A stretch of 64,000 nucleotides of DNA from Clostridiales bacterium (GTDB lineage Bacteria > Bacillota > Clostridia > Oscillospirales > Oscillospiraceae): NCBI GenBank assembly GCA_029008095.1, contig JAQXJB010000038.1:32242-96241 (forward strand), given 5' to 3'. The notes below the pieces were generated by a model. That model did not search any database. It had not been told where the DNA came from and worked only from the letters and a program-made list of their open reading frames with translations. Every line of letters starts with the position of its first letter. Position 1 is the stretch's first letter. Positions 1-6,679 of the stretch are shown here, piece after piece. Both the position numbers and the translations under genes were made by a program.

Positions 1-1
1 C

Positions 2-52
2 AAGGAAGGCATACCGGATCTCCAGGACGATAACAAGGAGAATATAGTGTGA
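2..52 (+). CDS. C-terminal tail of a gene cut by the window edge
   Basis: The frame starting at base 2 reads 16 sense codons (acidic and polar, ending DNKENIV) and a TGA at 50-52. This looks like the end of a rightward gene whose body lies before the window. The stop overlaps the first palindrome of the structured element at 46-189. The frame is inferred only from the lack of stops and the plausible tail, so the family is unknown. Confidence 0.35.
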   Translation, partial: KEGIPDLQDDNKENIV

Positions 53-189
53 GAAATCACACCGAACTATGATAAACCCATCTGCTCGCCGCTTTGCGGC
101 AACCGCAGATGATGGCAATCATCCCCCATTTCGCCGGGGGAGAGCATTTCATTTCTATTTATGCCGCCCATGGCGGCGGAATGGGGGAT
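46..189 (+). repeat. Structured three-helix element, tandem unit 1
   Basis: Helix 1 is GTGTGA/TCACAC (47-52 with 57-62) closed by a GAAA loop. Helix 2 is CATCTGC (79-85) with GCAGATG (105-111), an asymmetric internal loop TCG (86-88) / CAACC (100-104), and an inner stem CCGC/GCGG. The linker ATGGCAA (112-118) follows. Helix 3 is a perfect 10-bp stem, ATCCCCCATT (121-130) with AATGGGGGAT (180-189). Unit 2 starts immediately after. Helix sequences differ from unit 2 while pairing is kept. It could be a cis-acting RNA or a palindromic dispersed repeat; I do not recognise a named family. Confidence 0.7.
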
Positions 190-325
190 TAGTGTGAAAA
201 ATCACACTATGTGATTGAAAAGCCCATCGCCTCGCCCTACGGGCAACCGGCGATGATGGCAAAAAATTCTCCATGCGAGGGGGATTTTAAAGACTATTTG
301 TGCGGTGCTACCGCATGGAGGATTT
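190..325 (+). repeat. Structured three-helix element, tandem unit 2, overlapping the degV RBS
   Basis: Same architecture as unit 1. Helix 1 is GTGTGA (192-197) with TCACAC (202-207). Helix 2 is CATCGCC (225-231) with GGCGATG (249-255), internal loop TCG (232-234) / CAACC (244-248), inner stem CCC/GGG. The linker ATGGCAA is at 256-262. Helix 3 is CTCCATGCG (269-277) with CGCATGGAG (312-320). The right arm of helix 3 contains the GGAG of the degV ribosome binding site, so folding would hide it. This suggests translational control of degV by the element (inference). Confidence 0.7.
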
Positions 326-327
326 TT

Positions 328-1167
328 ATGAATGTACGAATCGTTATTGATTCCACTGCCGACATGAACGACGAGCTCAGGGAGCGCTTCACCGTCGTGC
401 CCCTTAGCATTTACTTCGGCACGGAAGCGTATATAGACGGCGTCACCATCAGCCACAAGGAGTTTTATGAAAAGCTCATAGAAAGCGACGCCCTGCCCAG
501 CACCAGCCAGGCCACTCCCGTGGCCTTTGAAAAGGTATTCAGGGAGGCGGCCGAAGCAGGCGAAGCCGTTGTCGCCATCACTATATCCTCCAAGCTTTCC
601 GGAACTTACCAGAGTGCCGCCATAGCCGCCGCCGATTTTGAAAACGTATATGTGGTGGACAGCAAAAGCGTCACTATCGGAGCAGGCATCCTGGCCAAGC
701 TGGCCTTGGAGCTGGCTGACAGTGGAATGGAGGCCAAAGACATCGCCGATCGTCTCTGCGCAGAGCGCGAAAACATTCGCATAATCGCCCTGCTGGACAC
801 GCTGGAATATCTCAAACGCGGCGGAAGAATATCCAAGACCGTGGCATTTGCCGGAGGTCTGCTTTCCATCAAGCCCGTTATCAGCGTTATCGACGGCGAG
901 ATAGAGGTTTTAGGCAAAGCCCGCGGCTCCAAGCAGGGGAACAATCTGCTGGTCACGGAGATAGAAAAGGCCGGCGGCGTGGACTTCTCAAGGCCCGTAA
1001 TGCTGGGCTACACGGGTCTGAGCGATATACTGCTGCAGAAATACATCGCCGACAGTCAGGCACTATGGCAGTCCGGCGTGGATGAGCTCCCTATCGCGGC
1101 CATAGGCAGCGTTGTCGGCACTCACGCAGGCCCCGGAGCCATCGCAGCGGCGTTTTTCAAAAACTGA
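328..1167 (+). CDS. DegV family fatty acid-binding protein
   Basis: A 279-residue protein with the DegV fold. The N-terminus MNVRIVIDSTADM carries the family's D-S-x-x-D signature, and a later stretch, LEYLKRGGRISK, is typical of the lipid-contacting region. Characterised DegV/FakB proteins bind a single fatty acid and present it to the kinase FakA for phosphorylation, feeding exogenous fatty acids into phospholipid synthesis; no FakA kinase is encoded nearby. The ATG at 328 is preferred over an upstream in-frame start because TGGAGG sits just before it and homology begins there. Its leader holds the tandem structured element, whose last helix covers this RBS. A strong terminator follows at 1188. 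Confidence 0.9.
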   Translation: MNVRIVIDSTADMNDELRERFTVVPLSIYFGTEAYIDGVTISHKEFYEKLIESDALPSTSQATPVAFEKVFREAAEAGEAVVAITISSKLSGTYQSAAIAAADFENVYVVDSKSVTIGAGILAKLALELADSGMEAKDIADRLCAERENIRIIALLDTLEYLKRGGRISKTVAFAGGLLSIKPVISVIDGEIEVLGKARGSKQGNNLLVTEIEKAGGVDFSRPVMLGYTGLSDILLQKYIADSQALWQSGVDELPIAAIGSVVGTHAGPGAIAAAFFKN

Positions 1168-1187
1168 GCATACACTTAGGATACCGG

Positions 1188-1217
1188 CAGGGAGCGCATT
1201 GCGTTCCCTGTTTTTTT
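1188..1217 (+). terminator. Rho-independent terminator of degV
   Basis: Stem CAGGGAGCGC (1188-1197) pairs with GCGTTCCCTG (1201-1210), allowing one G-T pair, and is followed by seven T residues. Confidence 0.85.
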
Positions 1218-1220
1218 GGC

Positions 1221-1249
1221 TTGCTTTATTACCTTTTGGCGTTTATACT
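1221..1249 (+). promoter_or_regulatory. Sigma-A-type promoter for the moxR/VWA operon
   Basis: TTGCTT (1221-1226) and TATACT (1244-1249) are separated by exactly 17 bases, about 40 bases before the start of the MoxR gene. Confidence 0.6.
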
Positions 1250-1288
1250 ATAGGCGTCTAAATATAAGGCATAAAGTGAGGAATCTAT

Positions 1289-2218
1289 ATGGATCTGAAA
1301 ACTCTTAAGCAAAAGATGGACGAGTCCAACTACATTTATGACGACACCACCGCCACCGTGCTGGCTGTGGCGCTGCAGCTTGGCCGTCCACTGCTCATAG
1401 AGGGCGCCGCCGGCGTCGGCAAGACCGAGATAGCCAAGGTAATGGCCGCCGCCCTTGACCGCGAGCTTGTGCGCCTGCAGTGTTATGAGGGACTTGACGA
1501 AAGTAAGGCTCTTTACGAATGGAACTACCAGAAGCAGCTTCTTTCCATCCAGGTGAACATGAACAGTCAGGACAAGGACGAGCTGACCCGCTCCCTCTTC
1601 AGCGACGAATATCTGCTGGAGCGTCCGCTGCTCAAATCTATCCGCTCCGAGCGCCCCGTAGTCCTGCTCATAGACGAGATCGACAAGGCCGACGAGGAAT
1701 TTGAGGCCTTTCTGCTGGAGCTGCTCTCCGATATGCAGGTCAGCATCCCCGAGGTCGGCACCATCGCCGCCAAATCACTCCCCTTCGTGGTGCTCACCTC
1801 AAACCGCGCCCGTCCCCTCTCCGAGGCGCTGCGCCGCCGCTGCGCTTATCTTTACATTCAATACCCGGATATGGAAAAGGAGCTCGCCATACTCCGCGCA
1901 AAGCTGCCCCATGTGGATGACCGGCTTTGCGCACAGGTAGCAGTTGCGGTGCAGAATCTCCGCTCCAACGAGGCAATTCTGAAAAAGCCCTCCATTGCGG
2001 AGACTCTTGATTGGGCCGCGGCTCTTGACGCTCTGGGCATTCGCGAGCTCACCCCCGAGGCGCTGCGCCAGACGGCGGGCTTTGTTCTCAAAAACAGCGA
2101 GGACATGAACATTCTCGCCGAAATGAGCGATATCACCGAGCCGCAGTGCCAGTGCGGCGGCGAATGCGGACATCACCACAGTCACGGTCAGGGCTGCGGA
2201 GGGCACCATCATGGCTGA
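1289..2218 (+). CDS. MoxR/CoxD-type AAA+ ATPase with His/Cys-rich tail
   Basis: A 309-residue AAA+ ATPase. Walker A is GAAGVGKTE near residue 40 and Walker B is VVLLIDEID near residue 125; sensor-type TSNRARPLSEALRRR follows. MoxR ATPases act as chaperones that remodel or insert cofactors into partner enzymes, typically with a VWA-domain protein. The next gene, overlapping by 8 bases, is such a protein. The unusual part is the C-terminus: the last 24 residues contain five Cys and seven His (CQCGGECGHHHSHG and onward), which looks like a metal-binding tail. CoxD/CoxE help mature the Cu/Mo centre of CO dehydrogenase, and a molybdenum hydroxylase is encoded about 24 kb away, but a link is only inference. 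Confidence 0.88.
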   Translation: MDLKTLKQKMDESNYIYDDTTATVLAVALQLGRPLLIEGAAGVGKTEIAKVMAAALDRELVRLQCYEGLDESKALYEWNYQKQLLSIQVNMNSQDKDELTRSLFSDEYLLERPLLKSIRSERPVVLLIDEIDKADEEFEAFLLELLSDMQVSIPEVGTIAAKSLPFVVLTSNRARPLSEALRRRCAYLYIQYPDMEKELAILRAKLPHVDDRLCAQVAVAVQNLRSNEAILKKPSIAETLDWAAALDALGIRELTPEALRQTAGFVLKNSEDMNILAEMSDITEPQCQCGGECGHHHSHGQGCGGHHHG

Positions 2219-3485
2219 TTCCGGCGTATATCTGGAAAAGCTTTCGTCGTTTTCCAAGCTTCTGCGCCAGGAGGGATTGAGCGTAAGCCCCCGGGAGACC
2301 GAGGACGCCAGCCGCATTCTCATCTCTTTAGGCTTTGAGGACAAGGAGCAGGTAAAAACCGCTCTTCGCACCGTCTACGCCAAATCACGGGAAGAACAGC
2401 TCATTTTCGACAAGCTCTTCGACGGCTTCTTCGTTTCAGAGGAGGTTATGCGCAAACAGGTGGAGGAACAGCTCAAGCGTGAGGCGGAGCTGCAGAAAAA
2501 TCTGCAGAACGACCAGGAGGAGCTGCAAATCAACGGCAAACCTATAGAACTGAGCGAGGAGCAGCGCATTGTCTACGCCGGCATGGACGAGGATGAGCGG
2601 GAAAAGCTGAAGCAATTCATGGACAAGTACAAGGACAGCGCCCAGCGCCATCCCCAGCTTTACGACGGCTTTATCCACTCGGTATTCATGCGCTCCATTC
2701 TGGAGCAGCAGATGATGGCCGAGGACGCGGCCGTGGGCATAGAGGAAAGCGACCCGGAACTCGGTCTGCTCTACCGGGACATCTCAAAGTTCAAGGACAT
2801 AGAGATACCCAAGGCCATCTCCATCATCCAGAGCATATCCCAACAGATAAACCGGGAGCTCGCCGCCAAGCACAAGCGCACCGGCCATTCCTCCGCTCTG
2901 GATTTCCGGCGCACATTCCGCAAGGGTCGGGAGACCGGCGGCAGCTTCTACCGCCTGAAATACAAGAAAAAGCCCAGCCGCCGCAAGCAGCTCGTGCTTC
3001 TCTGCGACGTTTCCTGGTCCATGATGCAGTTTTCCGAGTTTGCCCTGCGCTTTATCCAGCAGCTAAACCACGTTTCCGAAAGCTCCCGGGTATTCCTTTT
3101 CTCCGAGGAGATACACGAGGCGGACGCGTTCAGCCTGCAGAACATGGATCTTTTCCGCAACTATGTGAAGGAATGCGGCGTCTACGGCAAGGGCACGGAC
3201 CTTGGCATGGCTCTGGACACGCTGAACACCATGCACCCTCCCGCCCTCAACGCCGCCACCACCCTGCTGATACTCTCCGACACAAAAACGGTAAATCAGC
3301 CCCGGGCAATGGACGCCCTGCAGGAGGCCAAGCGGCAGGCAGGCCGCGTGATATGGCTCAACCCCATTCCCGAGCGCAAGTGGAAGTATATCCGCAGCGT
3401 ACAGGCAATGGCATCCATCTGCACAATGGTATCATGCAGCACTCTCAGCACGCTTGCCGCCGCATGCAAGCGGCTCGCCCAATAG
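2211..3485 (+). CDS. VWA domain-containing CoxE-like protein
   Basis: A 424-residue protein. The N-terminal two thirds is charged and helical (for example a Glu/Lys/Gln-rich stretch near residues 80-135). The C-terminal third is a von Willebrand A domain with the MIDAS motif DVSWSM (DxSxS) after LVLLC, plus a conserved KGTDLGMALD (MIDAS Thr) and LSDTKTVN (Asp). CoxE-like VWA proteins partner MoxR ATPases and recruit client enzymes through a metal-bound Ser/Thr site. The start overlaps the end of the ATPase gene, showing translational coupling. The pair forms its own two-gene unit ending at a terminator at 3493. The client is unknown. Confidence 0.87.
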   Translation: MADSGVYLEKLSSFSKLLRQEGLSVSPRETEDASRILISLGFEDKEQVKTALRTVYAKSREEQLIFDKLFDGFFVSEEVMRKQVEEQLKREAELQKNLQNDQEELQINGKPIELSEEQRIVYAGMDEDEREKLKQFMDKYKDSAQRHPQLYDGFIHSVFMRSILEQQMMAEDAAVGIEESDPELGLLYRDISKFKDIEIPKAISIIQSISQQINRELAAKHKRTGHSSALDFRRTFRKGRETGGSFYRLKYKKKPSRRKQLVLLCDVSWSMMQFSEFALRFIQQLNHVSESSRVFLFSEEIHEADAFSLQNMDLFRNYVKECGVYGKGTDLGMALDTLNTMHPPALNAATTLLILSDTKTVNQPRAMDALQEAKRQAGRVIWLNPIPERKWKYIRSVQAMASICTMVSCSTLSTLAAACKRLAQ

Positions 3486-3492
3486 GACGCAA

Positions 3493-3533
3493 GCAGCCCC
3501 GGACGCTTCAAGTCCGGGGCTGCTACTCTTTTT
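3493..3533 (+). terminator. Rho-independent terminator of the moxR/VWA operon
   Basis: Twelve-base perfect stem GCAGCCCCGGAC (3493-3504) with GTCCGGGGCTGC (3512-3523), followed by TACTCTTTTT. Confidence 0.85.
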
Positions 3534-3553
3534 CAGGCTTCTGTAATACATTC

Positions 3554-3832
3554 TCAGCTCATGCCGTCCATTGCGGTCTCAAGCTGGCGGCGGATATCCT
3601 CCAGAGTCCGTTCTACTATGGCCTGTTCCTCCTCGCTCTCTATGGGCAGAAGGCGCAGTTCCTCGGAGTTAGGGTCACAGATGGCGGAATAACGTCTGAG
3701 ATTACCCTCGGTGTCCTCTGTGTTATCCGTGTAAATGGCGTATTTTTTGCCGGTCACGGGACTCATAAAGCTGAAAAGCAGCTCATATTCCCGCTCCACG
3801 CCGTTTTCGGTCAGTTTAAAATTCATTTTCAT
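3554..3832 (-). CDS. DUF1292 family small protein
   Basis: A 92-residue acidic protein. The pattern YELLFSFMSPVTGKKYAIYTDN, with the polar segment after it and a Glu-rich C-terminal helix (ESEEEQAIVERTLEDI), matches the DUF1292 (YrzB-like) family of Firmicutes small proteins of unknown function. It is monocistronic in appearance, lying between the convergent VWA operon and the acyl-CoA ligase. Two start codons are close together (3832 and 3826); the RBS GGAAGGGAAG abuts the first and is better spaced for the second, so the protein may be two residues shorter. Confidence 0.75.
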   Translation of the reverse strand: MKMNFKLTENGVEREYELLFSFMSPVTGKKYAIYTDNTEDTEGNLRRYSAICDPNSEELRLLPIESEEEQAIVERTLEDIRRQLETAMDGMS

Positions 3833-3877
3833 CTTCCCTTCCGGCGGTCACATTGATGCTGTGGTACCGAAGGAGCT

Positions 3878-5590
3878 TTACTGCATCTTGCTCAGCTCTT
3901 CCTCCTCCAGCACGCGGTAGGCCACCTTGCCAACCAGCGTTTTGGGCATGTCCTCTTTGAACTCGATATCATACGGCATGGCGTATTTTGCTATATGCTT
4001 GCGGCAATAGGCCATCAGCTCCGCTTTAGTCGCCTCGTCAGGCTCAACGCCGGCGGCAAGCTTCACGAAAGCCTTTACCTTCTGCATTTTATAGGGATCC
4101 GGCACACCGATGACACAGCTCATCTGCACCTTTTCATGGGCATCCAGAATGTTCTCTATCTGACCGGGGTAAACATTGTATCCGGAGGAGATTATCATAC
4201 GCTTGGCGCGACCCTTGAAATAGACAAAGCCCTGCTCATCCATAACGCCCAGATCGCCGGTATAGACCCATGTCAGGCCGTCGGCGTGGGTGCGTAGGGT
4301 CTGGGCGGTCTCATCAGGCTGGTTCATATACTCCTTCATCACCGTGGGACCTGCCAGCAGTATCTCACCCTCCTCACCGTAGGGCAGCTCATGGTCGGTG
4401 CCGGGAGTTACTATCTTGATGTAGTTATCTGAGAACGGCAGGCCTATGCTCCCCTCCTTGGCCATGTGTATCGGCGTCAGGCAGCAGGCGGTGACGGTCT
4501 CGGTTGTGCCGTAGCCTTCGCGAACCTGGATGGCCGCCTTATGGTCATAGAGAAACTTATCAAACTTCTTTTTCAGCTCAATGGAAAGAGAGTCGCCGCC
4601 GGAGAACACTCCCTTCAGGCAGCTCAGGTCAGTGCCCTCCATTGATGGCAGACGCAGCAGAGCCTCATAGAGAGTAGGCACACCGGCGATAAAGTTGCAG
4701 CGGTACTTCACCAGATCCTTGGCATAGCTCTTGGGGGTGAAGCGGGGCACCAGAATGCAGCGCCCACCCTGGGTCAGCATGGTGTGGATACAGACGCCCA
4801 GGCCAAAGCCGTGGAAAATGGGCATGGCGGCCAGCATCTTGTCTCCGGGACGGAACATGGGATTGGCGGCTATGATCTGCTGGCTCAGAGCGTTGAAGTT
4901 GCGGTTGGTGAGAACGATGCCCTTTGTGGTGCCTGTGGTACCGCCGGAATAGAGGATAACGGCAGGATCATCGCTGGTTCTCTTGACCTTGTAATTATAG
5001 AAGCAGAAACGGCTGAGCTTCATAAATTCCTTCCAGCGTATGACCGGGGCGTCATCCGGTATCTTCTCAATCTTGCGTCCCTCGGTGAGCATATATCCTG
5101 CCTTGATGGGCTTACTCAGTTCATCCTTTATGCTGGCGATAATGATATTGACTACCTTGGTGTTGTGGCGCACGCGCTCAAACTTATGATAGAACTGGTC
5201 GAGAGTGATGGCGGTAATCGACTCAGACGCATTGAGATAGAATTCTATCTCCTTTTCGGCAGACAGGGGATGTATCATATTGGCGATGCCGCCCACCAGA
5301 TTGACCGCATAGAAAAGATAGATGGCCTGGGGGCAGTTTGGCATGGCAATAGTGACCCGGTCGCCCTCGCGGATACCGATCGTCTTAAGAGCCTTGGCGC
5401 AGGTCTCAACGCCCTCCACCAGCTTCTTATATGTGGTCGGCTTACCCATAAAATCGAAAGCCACGTTATCCGGATATCTGGAGGCAACACTCTCCAGCAT
5501 CTCAAACATGGAGCCGTCAAAGTAGTCCAGATGCATGGGTACATCTCCCATGCAATTTTCCCAGGGGGTATTTGCTGTTATTTCAGACAT
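3878..5590 (-). CDS. Class I adenylate-forming enzyme (acyl-CoA ligase)
   Basis: A 570-residue ANL superfamily enzyme that activates a carboxylic acid with ATP and transfers it to CoA or another thiol. Visible motifs: P-loop-like ILYSGGTTGTTKGIVLT, A5 motif EGYGTTET, A7 YTGDLG, A8 KGRAKRMIISSGYNVYP, and the catalytic lysine in PKTLVGKVAYR near the C-terminus. It overlaps the upstream E2-like gene by 8 bases with GAGGTGG as its RBS, so the two are co-translated and probably act on the same acyl group. The acid substrate cannot be read from sequence. Confidence 0.88.
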   Translation of the reverse strand: MSEITANTPWENCMGDVPMHLDYFDGSMFEMLESVASRYPDNVAFDFMGKPTTYKKLVEGVETCAKALKTIGIREGDRVTIAMPNCPQAIYLFYAVNLVGGIANMIHPLSAEKEIEFYLNASESITAITLDQFYHKFERVRHNTKVVNIIIASIKDELSKPIKAGYMLTEGRKIEKIPDDAPVIRWKEFMKLSRFCFYNYKVKRTSDDPAVILYSGGTTGTTKGIVLTNRNFNALSQQIIAANPMFRPGDKMLAAMPIFHGFGLGVCIHTMLTQGGRCILVPRFTPKSYAKDLVKYRCNFIAGVPTLYEALLRLPSMEGTDLSCLKGVFSGGDSLSIELKKKFDKFLYDHKAAIQVREGYGTTETVTACCLTPIHMAKEGSIGLPFSDNYIKIVTPGTDHELPYGEEGEILLAGPTVMKEYMNQPDETAQTLRTHADGLTWVYTGDLGVMDEQGFVYFKGRAKRMIISSGYNVYPGQIENILDAHEKVQMSCVIGVPDPYKMQKVKAFVKLAAGVEPDEATKAELMAYCRKHIAKYAMPYDIEFKEDMPKTLVGKVAYRVLEEEELSKMQ

Positions 5591-6455
5591 TTTGATATTC
5601 CACCTCTTTGCTTAACGGCGCTTCAAGCAGCTCCGGGTTTTCCAGCAGTTCGCGGAGCAGGCGAACGGTCTTGGAATAGTAATATCCGTCGGCAATGCGC
5701 TCATCTATGGTCAGGCCGAGGTCGATGCTGTCGCGCATCTCCACGTTTCCTTGAGAGTCGATAAAGGGGCGGAGCTTGCGCTCGCCCACGGCGCAGAAAA
5801 TGGAGTTCGTGCCCCAATTTGTAAGATGATGATACCCGGAATGAAGCTTGACCGAGCCCAGATTAGTAATAACGATGGACGAATAGTAAGGGTCGGCGGC
5901 CACAAAGGACCGGGGCACCCAGCCATGCCGGTCAAGAAAACAGACGAAGCGGACCGCCGCCTTGGATATAGGGCGCGGTATCTTCATAAATCCGTCCATA
6001 GCGGCGGAGGTGCTGTCCTTCTTTTCGCCGCGGCAGGCAGAGACCTGGCGGTAGATTTCATCATGGATAGAGTCAATATTGTCGCTGTCCTTGGCGTGGA
6101 TAAACGCCAGACCCTCTTCTCCGTTGTCAGAGAACACCTTCTTTATAACGAAGGCGGCCGAGACCTCACTTCGCTGATACATATTGCGATTTGCGATAAA
6201 TCGGTTCATCTTGGGGCGAAGAGTAACGGTTTTCAGCAAGGCCGTGACGATGAGCTGAAAGATGTTATACTTATACTCAGGTTCGTCAGCGTTTTTTCTG
6301 TCCAAATAGGCCATAGCGTTGGTAAGGTCAACGCGCTCGGAAATAAACGCCTCATTGTCGCAGCGGTTCGGATAGATTATCGGCATAATAAAATGCATGG
6401 AATCTATGTCCCGCAGAAGCCTGCCGTCCCGGCGATCCCCCATCCTTTTCTTCAA
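5583..6455 (-). CDS. E2-like acyltransferase (2-oxo acid dehydrogenase catalytic fold)
   Basis: A 290-residue protein resembling only the C-terminal catalytic domain of dihydrolipoyl acyltransferases (chloramphenicol acetyltransferase fold). There is no lipoyl domain and no peripheral subunit-binding domain. The C-terminal signature reads LTIDERIADGYYYSK where active E2 enzymes have DHRxxDG, so the catalytic His is replaced by Glu while the rest of the motif (D, R, DG) is kept. It heads a two-gene operon with the acyl-CoA ligase. I chose the TTG at 6455, which has GGGAGAG seven bases upstream; an earlier TTG at 6470 lacks an RBS. It may be a CoA-dependent acyltransferase with changed chemistry, or a non-catalytic partner. 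Confidence 0.75.
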   Translation of the reverse strand: MKKRMGDRRDGRLLRDIDSMHFIMPIIYPNRCDNEAFISERVDLTNAMAYLDRKNADEPEYKYNIFQLIVTALLKTVTLRPKMNRFIANRNMYQRSEVSAAFVIKKVFSDNGEEGLAFIHAKDSDNIDSIHDEIYRQVSACRGEKKDSTSAAMDGFMKIPRPISKAAVRFVCFLDRHGWVPRSFVAADPYYSSIVITNLGSVKLHSGYHHLTNWGTNSIFCAVGERKLRPFIDSQGNVEMRDSIDLGLTIDERIADGYYYSKTVRLLRELLENPELLEAPLSKEVEYQNV

Positions 6456-6610
6456 TTTTATCTCTCCCAAATTTTATTTCCCATACCGTCCTCTCCACAT
6501 ACGGCGGGCCGAAAAAAGTGTGGGTCTATATGTAGTATCATAACTCTTCTCCATGATTTCGGCAAGCTTTTTTGCTTGCAAACAGAAAAATCCATTTTTT
6601 ACACAGGCAG

Positions 6611-6648
6611 AAAAGAGCGGCGCCTTCTATTTAAAAAAGGCGCCGCTC
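6611..6648 (-). terminator. Terminator of the cupin/solute-binding protein operon
   Basis: Twelve-base perfect stem GAGCGGCGCCTT (6615-6626) with AAGGCGCCGCTC (6637-6648). Read leftward, it is followed by TTTTC, after the stop of the solute-binding protein gene at 6680. Confidence 0.8.
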
Positions 6649-6679
6649 TAATAGCATGCAAGACAAAACTGATTTTTAC

